DNA of 64,000 nt, from contig NC_081405.1 of NCBI RefSeq assembly GCF_030272615.1, forward strand, positions 608,828,677-608,892,676, written 5' to 3'. The translations under genes were made by a program, and so were the position numbers. Positions 48,744 to 60,805 of this stretch are shown here, one piece after another; the first letter of the stretch is position 1, and each line of letters opens with the position of its first letter. The stretch comes from Cryptomeria japonica (taxonomy: Eukaryota; Streptophyta; Pinopsida; Cupressales; Cupressaceae). The notes beneath the pieces were generated by a model. That model was not told the DNA's origin. It worked only from the letters and a program-made list of their open reading frames with translations, and did not search any database.

Positions 48744-50017
48744 ATGGAAAACACTCGGACCAATGCTTTCCAAAATGCTTTCAATGTTATTCCTCAATCA
48801 GTCACACCCAGAATTACATACGATGTTTTTATCAATCATCGCGGAATCGACTCGAAGGAAACCCTGGCGAGTCTCATTTACCACAATCTCCAAAACAAGG
48901 GCTACAATGCCTTCTTAGACAAGAAATCTATTCAGGTGGGAAAGAGAATACCCAAATCAATATTGGGGGCTATTCGCACAGCTTCTGTGCACGTAGCCAT
49001 TTTCTCGGCCAACTATGCAAACTCAACATGGTGTCTGAAGGAACTCTATCTTATGCTCAAGAGTGGGGTACCAATAGTTCCCGTTTTCTGCGGAGTTCAG
49101 CCTTCCGAACTTCGCATGAAAGACGAAGACGGAGAATATGCTCGAGCTTTCCAGATTCACAAGCGCACTAGAAAAATCAGGGTACAAAAGCTTAAGAAAT
49201 GGAAGAAGGCTCTGAGTAAGGTTTCACGTATACATGGCTATATTTTCAAAGGGTAACGTTCGATGTAAACTCATGCCTGCTGATTGATGTAAACTTTTAA
49301 CGATCATAAAGTCAAAAATAGTTTATGGAATTATCATTCTTATTATTTTCAATTTTTCTCTTTCAATCTTTCTTTCATTTAAGAGGTTGACGAGCTCATC
49401 TAATTTCTTAACAGTTTCTTCACTGACTAAGCTGTACTAAAAGTCTATTGTCAAGCTATTGACATGTTGTATCTACTTCATAATAAAGTATTTTTCTGAT
49501 TCTATTGTTCAAATATTACAAAGGATAAATACCTTTCTTTCTTTACTTCTTTAAATCTTCTCCACTGTCCTATTTCAAATGGAAGTTGATGATAGTTAGT
49601 TGTTAGCTGAGAAATAAGGATTTTGGCTCTTCAAAGAATACTAGTTCAATTGTTAATGATCATACGTAGGGTTGAATTACTGAAGACAATATTTCTTCTT
49701 TTCCACTTTATTTCATAAATGTTTTTAGATATTGTTCATAACAAAAACTTTTATCTCTTTGTAATTGATGAAACATGAATTCAAATAGATATTTCATTTG
49801 TTCATATATTTTCTATTTTCTATTTTCTTTTCTTTAGTGTTTTTGCTGTGCTTTTTTTTGGGTTTCCTTAGAGCGACTAGCCTCCTACGCTTACTTATGC
49901 AGGTTGTTTTTAATTATCTGCTTTGTTGTGTTTGCCAGGGACCAGGGAGAGATGCTGGAGCAAATTGCAACTTCCGTACTTCAACATATTAATGCTGCTA
50001 AACATCTGAGACAGTAG
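48744..50017 (+). CDS. TIR-only (TX-type) immune protein, two exons
   Basis: Exon 1 (48744-49252) encodes residues 1 to about 170. Strand A is YDVFINHRG (26-34). The BB-loop region is LDKKSIQVGKRIPKSILGAI (58-77). STWCLKEL carries the putative NADase catalytic Glu at 100. VPVFCGVQPSELR (112-124) and KKWKKALSKV (151-160) complete an intact TIR domain. Exon 1 ends ...AAAGG before GTAACG. Exon 2 starts at 49939 after TTTGCCAG, joins in frame (phase 2) and adds DQGEMLEQIATSVLQHIN, with a TAG at 50015-50017, giving about 195 aa. That exon matches the linker that precedes NB-ARC in full TNL receptors, but no NB-ARC or LRR follows. Such TIR proteins hydrolyse NAD+ and produce signals sensed through EDS1 (family knowledge). 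The start is the first in-frame ATG. The gene parallels the one at 12.5 kb, with the same intron phase. No damage is seen. Confidence 0.8.
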
Positions 50018-50072
50018 CTTCATTGTTCATTATGCAGAAAGTCATGGTTCGAAAATAACTGAAAGCGTGTTA

Positions 50073-50200
50073 AAACAATACCCATATCGGACGGGTATAA
50101 AGCCGTCTGTCTGTAACGCTGTAGGCATAATTAAGTGCCGAGTTCGAATCTCCACCACCCGTCAAGGATTATATACTTTAGAGAAACAATACCCATATCG
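50073..50200 (+). mobile_element. tRNA-derived retroposon (SINE-like) with 17-bp target duplication
   Basis: AAACAATACCCATATCG occurs at 50073-50089 and again, identical, at 50184-50200. Between them lies a 94-bp insert. Its first 74 bp (50090-50163) look like a tRNA: the ends GACGGGT and ACCCGTC pair over all seven acceptor-stem positions, and GAGTTCGAATC at 50140-50150 is a good pol III B box and T loop. The T stem pairs only partly, the A box is poor and I cannot assign an anticodon. A 20-bp tail follows, with no poly-A. The long exact duplication shows LINE-type retroposition, so this is a SINE or a retroposed tRNA-like transcript and not a host tRNA gene. Confidence 0.75.
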
Positions 50201-51128
50201 TTAAATGGTTATCTGATGAATCGCCTTTGCATAGTGAAGTCTGTAAGGCCTGGCTGACAGTCAATGTTTGTAAATATGTTTGTTTATGTGGGTTTACAAT
50301 TTTATGAATTGTTTATGATTCCTCCGACTGAATACAATTTTTTGTTTTCCATCTACGACAACGATGAAATTGATTACACAACAATGTTATTGATATATTG
50401 TTATTTCTTCAGGGAAGAGATTCGAGTACCTATTCAAAACAAAAGTTTGTTAGCTTTTCTTCTTCCTTAATGTTTCACAAACAACAGATCATATCGTTCC
50501 AGCAAACCTTTCGACCTGCTTGTTAGCTTTATAGTAAAAACCTATCACCAAATTATAGTACTGTACTGTATTTTACGGGTTAGGAATAAACAAGCTAGCA
50601 GAAAATTGAGATCCATTATCATCTTTGGAACATGCTTTTCATTAGTCTTCACATTGTTCTACGCTACCATCGTCATTAGTTAAGATTCCGACTCTTATAT
50701 TGTAATATTTGATGAATGTCTAAATTATTTTATCTTGAGATTTCTTTCTTCATATTTCTTGTAGAAATGAGAAGATATCTTGGATACATCATGGTTTTTT
50801 CTCTCTTTTAAGGGGTTGAGAAGTGGTGTTTTTCGATCTTGGACTATCTATAGCATTTCATGTCAAGCATCCACCATTAATATAACAAATTCCCATTCAA
50901 CGTGTTCATCTAAACTTCTCTTTTTATTTTCTATTATGGAAAAACTTTTTTTTTTAACATTGAGTTTTATCTTTTCTTATCTCTCAAAGAGAATCTTTCA
51001 TGTTTTCCTTTTTTTAAGGACTTTTTTACTAACTTTCATGTTTTCTTTCATTGAGAGGATTTTTTTACTCAGTTTTTTTTTTTTTTTTTTTGTCTTTATG
51101 AGAGATTCAGTTATACATAGATATTTAA

Positions 51129-51190
51129 TCAAGTATTGTAGATGGGACCCATTTTTACATCAAGTATTGTAGATGGGACTCATTTTTGCA
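51129..51190. repeat. 31-bp tandem duplication
   Basis: TCAAGTATTGTAGATGGGAC followed by YCATTTTTRCA, at 51129 and again at 51160, with two differences. Confidence 0.85.
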
Positions 51191-51964
51191 TCTTTGTATA
51201 TATATTTTTTCTTTACGTTTCTCTTCAGGGGTGATTTTAGTATGAATATAGGTATTTTTATAACCATTTCTACTATTGGATTTTATTAAAAAAAATCACT
51301 TAATTTTCTATTTATAGATCTAATAGATGCAGAATCTATTGGCACTTGTTAAAAAATATAGGTAAATAATCGAACTGAGAAGTTATTGATTTAAAATAAA
51401 AAATCATAATTTTATTAACAATTATATTTATATACAATGAACACAAATTTTCAAAATTAATAAATATATGCTCTTTCCTATCCATCAATTTATTCCATGT
51501 ATATGAAAGATATGCAAATTCATCTTCCTTAAGACTTGTGATATGCCACAACACCCTAAACATTTACATATAATTTATTAAACATATAGTGGAAATAGTT
51601 AGTTCTCTTTAGTAATGAATTGGATCAAGTTTCTTGGTGAGGTAAACACATCTAACATTAGAACTCATGATATGTACAAATATTTGTTCAAAATCTTATT
51701 ATTGCTATGTGAATATTCCACTACTCAATCTTCATAATGCAAAGCACCTTTTTCAAATTTTTGATAGTAAATTCACCAATTTTTGTTATGATAAGAATTT
51801 AAACTAAAATATTAAAAACTTTCACTATACAATTACTTAAAAATCTAAACAAGTATAACATTTCAAGAAAAACTTAAATTTATTTTAATATATTTTTTAA
51901 AAAATTTCTTGATAGAAAGTAAGCTTTTAAGTAGAATGACGAATTCTCATTGATAAAATATTAA

Positions 51965-52084
51965 TTCGGCATCTATATTGTAGATCAACATTAGATTTTG
52001 ATCCCTAGAAAGATGATTTCTCTATGATTAAGTACTAGTTTGGCATCTATATTGCGAATCAACGTTAGCTTTTGATCCCTAAAT
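51965..52084. repeat. 74-bp period direct repeat
   Basis: GGCATCTATATTG, ATCAAC and TTTTGATCCCTA recur at 51965-52010 and 52039-52084 with about 10% difference, spaced by an unrelated 28 bp. Confidence 0.7.
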
Positions 52085-52554
52085 ATGACCAAAGTATAAG
52101 CATAAAGTAATGAAATGAAATGACTCCAAATTTTTATAGATGTACACATGTGTGAACATTAGTGTTAGAAAACAATAAAATTATAATGAAAAGTGAATGG
52201 ATTTGTAAAAGAACTATGGGAGCACTTTAGACACTAATTGTAAATAGTAATTTTCTTTTATGTTTTAAGAGTTAGTGACAATAATTTGACATTATCTTAA
52301 ATAAAAATTTATTGGTTTGGTATCTTCTTTTAAATCAATGAACATGGTTTTGAAGAATTTTTTTTAGTATTCAAACACATGGTCCTATGTGTTGAAATCA
52401 TATTGCTTCTTTAAAAGAAAGGTTAACTGACAAAAGATATATTAAACTAGATATATATCTTTGATGATGAATTATTGATGATTTCATTGATTTACAATTG
52501 ATCTCATCATGTTCTAGTAAAATACATACTTATATATTTCATATTGTTTTTGAA

Positions 52555-53455
52555 TAGGGTAAAATAGGTTTTGAAGGGACCCTGAAACAATTTACATTTA
52601 AACAGTTGCCATCAAATAATAGGCAAGATATTCTGGTAAAAAATCATAGGTTTTAGAAATAACCCAAAACCTTCTGGACTTATGGGCATCTAAATTTCAA
52701 AACAAAAGTTTGCAAACAAAATAAATAGGAAGACCCAACATCTACAAAACAACCAATACAAGCCAAACAACACATCTAAAAAATTAGAACCAAGCTGGCA
52801 GAAATAAATGGTCTAAAACAACAAACACTAGACCTTAGAAAACATAGATCGCGGGTTTATCAAGCACCCTCAGCCAAAAAGAAGGGTTTTCCCAGGCTCC
52901 TCCACAACCTATAATAGTATGTCTTGGCCACAACAAACCAAGATTGAACCTAACCAAAAACAAAAACTGGCCAAACATGGCCCTTTAATATTTTCAGCAT
53001 GTAGTCTATTCCTAACATGAACAAGAGACATAGGGTTTTTCCAGGATCACTCAACCATAAAAGTGGGTTTAACAAGGCTCCCACAACCTGAACGAGTGGG
53101 TTTTACAAGGCTACCACAATCAAAAAAGGCCCAGACAACAACATCTCCTCTTGAAGGCACTTTCTGGGACAAACGGTTTTGAAAAGGCACCCGAAACCTC
53201 CTACAAAGAAAACCAAGAGGATTTTGACAAGCTCCCTCAATGAGCAACACAAACAACATCAACTTGAAAAGATCCTCAACCCACAACCCATGTAGGCACT
53301 CCACCTCCATAGGAAAAGAAATCATCTAAGATAGAGATCCATAGGAGTGGACAAGAGGATCTAAAAAAATCCCATGTGGGTTTTCAAAAGGCACCCAAAA
53401 CCTTTATCATGAAGAAGACCAAAACTAAGAACATAGGGCTTGCCAAGATCACCAC
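52555..53455 (-). mobile_element. LINE-like 3' relic
   Basis: The low end on the minus strand reads GGGTCCCTTCAAAACC, then TATTTTACCCTATTC, then AAAAAC. It resembles the 3' end of the intact LINE (TTTTTACCCCTTTTATTCAA) and of the relic at 39790. The body carries repeated minus-strand phrases of the type GGTTTTGGGTGCCTTTTGAA and no readable protein beyond about 90 codons. The upper end is cut at 53455 by the copia LTR, so the relic was there before the copia element. Confidence 0.5.
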
Positions 53456-53984
53456 TGTTGGCAACAATAATGAAAGAAAACTGAGAGGGGGAGGGTGGAT
53501 CAGTTTTCACTGGTATAACAAACTTAACCACATATACAAATCTGATTAACTACAACAACAACAAAGATAATAAAATTGATAGCACAACATACAACACCAA
53601 GATTTTGACATGGAAAACCCAGTTAAGGAAAAAAACACGGTGGGAACCTACCCACAATAAGATGATACTTTGCAATAGTATGTGAAAATAATTACAATGG
53701 GAAATCCACCCGCATTTCACCACACTACCTAGATCTCATTACTCAAGATAAAATAACTCAGAAGACTACAATCATCAAAGAAGTCTGACTGACTTACAAC
53801 AAGATTCAGTCTACAAGCCGGAAGAAATGAACAACAATAATAGCATCTGCTAATGCCTTATGATAGTTCTCTTTAAGCATATTTATCTTCTCTACACCAA
53901 TCTCTGCTCAATACTCCCTTTGTTCACACATACACCACTCCCTAATAATGCAGACACAACCTTGATACCTAAATTACATAAATA

Positions 53985-54915
53985 TGAAGAGGATAAAATC
54001 GTGAAAGGTGAGATTAGATTGTTAGAAATCCAAAGAAACTTTCAAAATGCAAATAAAACCATTTTCTACCTTGCAAGCTATCATCTCCCTCAGATTGAGC
54101 TTGATGAAGGTGCCCCTTGATGATGCTCCACTTGATGTGGATTGATCTCCTTTGTGCTCAACAAGATAGATTGATGGATTGGATTTGGATTGAAAGATTA
54201 AGGATGGATGGATTTGATAGAGGATTATGAAGAGAGTGTGATAGGTGGAGAATTTGATAGAATAAGGATAGAAGAATGGAAGATCCTTTCTGAGGAAATG
54301 ATCATCCAACTTATAGATTGGAGGAAGCCAAGGAAGGGCCAAGATTTATTTCCTTATGGATGGTTGAGATTAATTTGAGATAGAAGGCATGGATCAAGGG
54401 TGCCTTGGGAAAATAAACAGGAATATTAAATTCCTTGGGAAAAGCGGGGAGAAATTTGAATTTCAAACATGAGGAATTAAAAATTCCAAAATAAGGATGC
54501 AATGAGGGGTTCAAAGAAATTTGAATTTCTTTGAGAGACTCAATGTTGATGTGACATGAGTGGGAATTAAAAATTGAGGGATAATGATAAGCATGATTAT
54601 GAAAGATTCTAGAAGGATTAATTAGGTTGAGTGGGATTAGGAAAAGTGATTTGTAGGAATCACATGACTATGTTAATTAATTAAAATTAATTAACTGAGT
54701 GGGTTTAGAGGAAATAATTATTGGAGGGGACCTTAGAAGAATAGGAGAATAATTAATTTATTTGATAAATTAATTATTGGAAAATAGTGATAGAATTAAT
54801 TAAATTAGATTTAATTGATTCTGAGAGGAATGAGGACAACACAATTAAATTAATTAATTATGTTAATAGGCTTAAATTAATTCAATATGAATTTAATTAA
54901 TTTTAGGTGTCTGCA
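53985..54915 (-). repeat. 3' LTR of the LARD-like element
   Basis: Aligns over its whole length with 60806-61743, with scattered substitutions and indels. The open frames near 54022-54342 and 54311-54514 reappear in the other LTR and are not genes. Confidence 0.88.
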
Positions 54916-54965
54916 TTTTGCCCCTCTTTGATATAGCATCGTGAAATGATGTTATATCAAAGAAG
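54914..54965 (-). promoter_or_regulatory. Polypurine tract with adjoining hairpin
   Basis: Just inside the 3' LTR the minus strand reads AAAGAGGGGCAAAA, the expected plus-strand priming tract. Immediately upstream, arms at 54927-54940 and 54948-54961 (TTTGATATAGCATC against GATGTTATATCAAA) pair at 13 of 14 positions round a 7-base loop. Confidence 0.6.
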
Positions 54966-56905
54966 AATAAAACATAGTGGAAGAAAAGGAAAAGTACTAG
55001 TAGCATGATGCCCCAGTCATGAGATGAGGAAGAATGATAAGGAGGAAGGATGATGGGGAAGTAGTTGTATGTCCCCTTGAGAGGACATGTGGGTTCAAAG
55101 AACATGGGTGTGCTCTTGAAAGGACTTAAATGAATAAGTGATGAAAGGATGAAGATAAAGAAAGAGGGAACTAGGATGGGTTGGAGTGTTGTGAATGAAT
55201 GAAACAAAGAAATGATAAATAGATTGGATTTCTTTTTGAGCAAATAGAAAAAAAACCTAAATTTAATATTGCCATGGATAGTCTACACCACTGATTATAA
55301 GAACCAGGATAATATGAAGATCCGAGGCGTGTAATCATGCTTAGTCAAATAGGAATGCCTTGCACACAATCATGCAAGTGTTGATAAACACTAATGTAGG
55401 GTTGTCGGTTCGTACAAGAAAGACCTTCACACACACCATGCCATGAAAAATATACCCCATTATACATTAGCCAAGACATACTAAGATATATGGTGATTAA
55501 GGCAGTCCTGAACAAGTATAGTCCTGGGACACAAGATGAAAACAAAGAGAAAAGCTTAAGCATACAAACAACATACACATGACCAACTTACATCTCTTTC
55601 CAAGAGTAGGACATGGATTTGGATAAACTTCTAGACTAGGGAAGGAGGCATCCTGACGGGCAGGTGATGGATTGATTGATGGATGACAAAGGACAAGTTG
55701 GATGTGCAAGATCTGTAGATGAGAGGATTGGCACTTGGATTTTATTAGCAAAGTTAGTGCAAGCTTAGGTAGGAGGGGAAAGCTCGGTTTGATGGATTGG
55801 ATATGATTAGAAGAAGGATAAATGATTAGATAGCATGAAAAGGGGGATGGATGATTGAATAGGATTGGATTGGGGATGGGATTATTGATTAAATTGGAAG
55901 AGGTGGAGAATATGATTGTATGAGATAAGATTGGATTAGAAATTGGATTGGAATTTGGATTGGATGTGGTGGATTAGTGGATAGGATTTGATTTAATGGA
56001 ACCAATGTGTTGGTAAGGGGATGGATGAATGGAAGGAGGGAGTTATTGTTTGGATAGATGGATCAAGTGGATGGATAGGAATTGGAGGAGTGGAGGGTAG
56101 GGTGATGGAGATCCAAGGACTATGTAGCAAAGGAGTGAAATGCGCCACACTAGAGGTAGTGGAATTAAGGATACAAGGATGTTGGGAAAAGATGTATGAG
56201 GTAGAAGAATAATGTGTAATGGATATGGATGGTAGAGGATTAAGGCTTGAATTCATTTTGATAGGATGAGGGATATGAGATGGAGGATATGGATATGATA
56301 GTCAAGATCAAAGATAGGAAAGGAGAATGGACTTAGATATGATGTAGATGGATGGTAGGATTGCGTGGATGAAGCTTTCCCCCAAGTGTAGAGTGCAAGG
56401 GGATGAGGAGATTACACATGGCACTTTTTTACCAAGTTTTCATCATGGTACTTACCAAAGGCTCCACAAGAAGTGGTTTTCACCATTGGATGAAATGATT
56501 TTTCTTTACTTTTTTCTGATTTTTTTTTGGTATTTTTTTTATTTTTTTATTTTTTGAATTTTTGAATTTTTGGAATAGTTTGGATGGATAAGGATGAGGA
56601 TGAGTAAATGTGGAAGATAGTGCATGTATGAAAGAGGAAGGGAGGACTCAAGAATCTAGTTCCATAAATGGTATCCCTTAGTATTTCTTTGAAGTGGAGG
56701 TATGCTCATAGATGTTGGTAAGAATAATTAGGGAGATGAAATGGATAGGGGATGGAAGATAAGGATTTGGAAAGGATTGGACTAATGGAATGGGATTGTG
56801 AAAAGTGGATGGTGGATAATGGATGGGGTTTTGAAGAATTTGTGGAAGATCAACATTGGCACACACCTTGAAGGGTGGTGGAGTAGTGAAGGAGAGTGTT
56901 TTGAA

Positions 56906-58669
56906 TTAGATGGGGGATACAGTGTGGATTTTGGAAAAATGACGACCCAAAATAGAAGAAGGGGATGATGAAGTTGGGATGGTGGATTTTGGGACATAAG
57001 GACCCAAAATGGATTTTGAAGCTGGAGGAGTGTTAGATGGAGGATTGGAGGACTTATGAATGGATGGAGGTTTTGGATTAACAAGTTTGGATGCCAATTT
57101 TGATTTTCCTTTGGGATGCATTGCTTCTTTGGGAATCCACATAGTTTTTGATTTTTTCTTTTGGGGTCTTTGTGGTCTTTTTGATTTTTCTCTCTTTCGG
57201 ATCACATTTTTCTTTTGAGCATGTCCTTTTGAGGGGACATGTTGATCCTTTAATTTTTGTAGATTTTGAGCTTTATGCTTTTTAGATTGGGCATCCAAAT
57301 TGCTTCCAATAGAAATGGGATGGGTGCATGAGGATGAATGACTTAAGTATTTTATGGATGGTGGGATGATGAAAGGAGAGTGTTGGGAGGAATTCAATGT
57401 TGTGTCTGTTTGTTGATCTTGCTTAGGGATAGTGGATGGAGGGATGTAAGGACCCAAAATGGATGGAAGGAATGGAGGATTTAGTTTTGGAATATCGGGT
57501 CCGAAAATGGATATGGATGACAAGGGATAACGGGATTTTGATTTGTATGAAGGAAATTTGGATTTAGGAGGAATAGAGGATGTACCAACATCTTGAGAAT
57601 TGTCTTGAAGACCCTTATTATTTTAGAAACAAGATGCGAGTCCATTTTGAGGGGGATGAGCCGTGGAAGGAATATTAGGATCTTTAGATGGAATGGGATC
57701 ATGACATGGAGATGAAGGGATACTTTGATCTTGACTAGGAAGGGTATCATGAGATGGAGTGGGAGGGGTGATTAGACCATGAGATTGAAGAGGATCATGC
57801 GATGGACGGAGAGGGTTGGATAGAGGAATCATATGATCATGAGAGGAAGTGGAGGAAATACCATCATTAGATGGAGTAGAGGGAGATGCATTATGAGATG
57901 GAGAGGATTCTATGCTAGCATGCTTTAGAAGAATCTTTTGGAATGTTTGGAGTTATGGGGATTATCTGATGGAGTAGGATATGGAAGCTTTGGTGTGAGT
58001 AGGTGGGGAAATGGGGGTATCATGAAGTGTGGAGGATTGGGATTTGTTTTGAGGTGGAGGTGATTGAGGTGGATGGAGGACTTGAGAAGACTTGGCCACT
58101 TTGCTTCGAGGTGAGGATTTTGTCTCCTTTGCTAGCATGTCTTGGATAAGATTATGGATAATGGATCTGGAGGAGGTGGACAATATGGATTTTGGAGGAT
58201 TAGGATTAGATGGAGAATTGGGATTAGATGGGGGATTGGGATTGGATGGAGGATTAGGATAATGGATTTGGTAATTAGGATTAATGATTGGAGGACTATG
58301 GAGTAAAGGATTTGGATGGGGAGTAGAGGTAATGAATGCATTGTAGAAGGATGTGGATTGGGATGTAGATGGGTGGGGAGATGGAGGTATAGATATTGTA
58401 TTAGAGGAGTATGTGGATGAGGGATAATATGGAGATATGGATGGGGGATAAGATGGAGATATGGATGGGGAATAAGATGGATTTCCCTTGTCAATGGTAG
58501 AGAAAGGATAAGAGATGTGGTATAGATTGGGATTGGGTGTAATATGTTGAGATGGGATGGATGAAGGTATGATAGGCGAGTGGGAGATTATGGGTTTAAC
58601 TTGGTAGGCAGATTCATGAACTTCCATGAGCATCTTATCATACCAAGCTTTGAAATTTTGGCTAGTCAT
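56906..58669 (-). pseudogene. Decayed Pro/Ser-rich reading frame of the LARD-like element
   Basis: Three open stretches share one minus-strand frame. 58669-57962 starts MTSQNFKAWYDKMLMEVHES and then becomes Pro/Ser/Tyr-rich. 57832-57623 is Ser/Pro/His-rich. 57523-56906 has a Lys-rich centre (KREKSKRPQRPQKKKSK) followed by MWIPKEAMHPKG. A few stops separate them, so one protein of nearly 590 residues was probably encoded. No gag, protease or RT motif is seen. The position, downstream of primer site and leader, suits a gag-like or extra protein, with the basic part perhaps binding nucleic acid (inference). Confidence 0.45.
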
Positions 58670-58779
58670 GTTGAGAGTGAAGGATTATATTGGAATTGGA
58701 TGAATGTGTTTTGGAGGGGAAAGATTATGAAGATGATGTTAAATGAAAATGAGGATTAGGACATGGATTGGAATGATGA

Positions 58780-59170
58780 TGGATTATATTTGATTGAAAT
58801 TAATTTGATTGGATTAGTCCTTGGATTAGGACTTGTTTTGATTCAATTGGATTGGTGCTTAAATTAGGACTTGATTTCATTTGATGATTGATTTATTGGA
58901 TTGGATTAAATTGGATTAGATTGGATTTAATTTAATTTTATTTGATTGGATTGGATTGAGTTGGATTGGATCAGTCCTTGGATTAGGACTTGGTGTGATT
59001 GGATTTGATTTGGATTGGTCCTTGGATTAGGACTTGATTGGAATTGGATTGGGTCCTTGGATTAGGACTTGATTGGAATTGATGATGAATTGGATTTGAT
59101 TTGATTAAAGGATTGGACGATTTCTTGATGGAAGATTGGATAATCGGATTAGGAAGATGGATGGATTTGA
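58780..59170. repeat. GGATT-rich low-complexity tract
   Basis: Irregular repeats of GGATT, TTGGATTGGATT and the 18-base phrase CCTTGGATTAGGACTTG, inside the LARD interior. They look like slippage products of a short purine-rich unit; the phrase with GGATTAGGACTTG recurs about six times. Confidence 0.65.
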
Positions 59171-60805
59171 TTGGATTGGAGGGAGGATGATTATGGAAGA
59201 ATGGATAGATAGAAGGAAGAATAAAGGGGGAGGCTACCCAAAGTTGGATGAATGATTTGGACAAAAATATTGGTTGAGGAAGGATGATTGTTTGAATAGA
59301 TGAAACTAGATTGGGGATTGGATAATTTCTTGGATAGATAGAAATGGATTAAAGATTTGATGATGACAAGATGGAATTTGGAAAGAGGGATGATTGATTG
59401 GCTACTGGGGATGGACTTGGCAAGAGATGTCAAGTAAAGAAAACACAATGGTCAAAAGAAGTTAGACTCAAAAGACACTCATGCTCCTTCACAACATATC
59501 CTATGGTGAGAAAAGACAATAGTCAATGGATCCCAATTGGTTTTCCAGCTATGCTTACCTAGAGAAGACACTTAGATGCTTGAACCCACTAGCTCCCCTC
59601 CATGACACTCACTTCTCTGGGGTAGCCAAGTATCAATTCCCATGAAAAATCCTCATAGAGAACTATGCAGAATGTGTTTAGTATGGCTTCCCATTAGGAG
59701 CTATGTTTCAGAGTTGCGCAAGTGCAATTGAGGCCTATATCCCAACGAAGAACCAAGAACTTAGTAGTCATGCAAGCATGATTGAGATCTCTAGGATCTG
59801 ACTAAGCACCCAATGTGAGAGTGAACTCTCAAATAGCCCCAACCATTGATTCTTTCACTCTCAATGGTCTATTTATTATAGTGAGTTGGGAACCGTAGGT
59901 TCGGGTGTACTCACTTGGGTCGTTCCCCTCTCACTGGCTCTAAGAGAAACTTGGGAGGGCAGGCCCGCTAAGGGTAGCACAAGAAATAAAATTATAAAAG
60001 ACCAAAGGGGTCTAGATTTTTAATTTCCTAGATAGGCAAGAGAATTCTCTTCTACCCTTTGACTCTTCAATACAAGATTATTTTACCCCCTAATTATATC
60101 TAGGTGCCTAAAAATTGAAAACACACAGTTTAATTGAATCTCCAAGGCAACCTGCAAAACCACATGGTTAGTAGTTTCAAAATGAAGTCTTTGACAAATG
60201 TAGGTTTGATTGATGAATCCTTTGACAAATGAGATCTGCAAACACCTGTTAGACTATCAAAATGTCCAAAAACTTCTGATCCTGAAAAGCCCTAAAATTT
60301 GACTGTCTGAAATTTGGAAAAACCTCCAAAATATAGATTTTGCATTATAACTCCTAGAAGTTTGAAACCCCTCTCAAACATCCTCAAAATACATATGGAA
60401 TATAACTTAAAGTATAAGAAAGAGAAAAAAAAAGAGGAAAAGGTCACTTATACTCATGAGTATTCTCACAGTTTTATACAAGTAAATAAAAACTCGCAAG
60501 GTTTAGAAAAGAAACTCGTATGGGTGGGAACATAAACTCGTACGAGTTTCTATGATAGAGAAGAAGAAACACAAAATTAGAAAGAGGAGAGATAGAAAGT
60601 AGTATCAATCAGAAAATTGTATGAGTTTCTTCAGAGTAGTACAACGATTCCTTAATCCCAGGATGATAAAACATAGAAACTCGTCCTAAGATATGCAGAA
60701 TGTCATATGAACTTTCGAGCTGAAATGTTGCCTACAACAAAAAACTCACAAAAACTTGCAACGAAGGTTAGATTAGGGACATGGGTCCCACCGGGCATGC
60801 CAGAA

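Larger units (their letters stand above)
50204..52550. other. AT-rich intergenic DNA with small tandem repeats
   Basis: No supported gene. The frame at 50780-51172 is a low-complexity pyrimidine tract. Two small tandem duplications are present and listed separately. Confidence 0.4.

Noticed and set aside
50090-50163. Host tRNA gene
   Set aside because: The acceptor stem and B box are good, but the A box and T stem are poor, no anticodon can be assigned and 17-bp target duplications flank it.
50780-51172. 130-codon Phe/Leu/Ser-rich frame
   Set aside because: It runs through long T and TTTC tracts; low-complexity pyrimidine DNA explains it.
54022-54514. Open frames of 67-106 codons
   Set aside because: Near-identical frames occur at 60911-61340 because both lie in the two LTRs of one element; they are LTR sequence.
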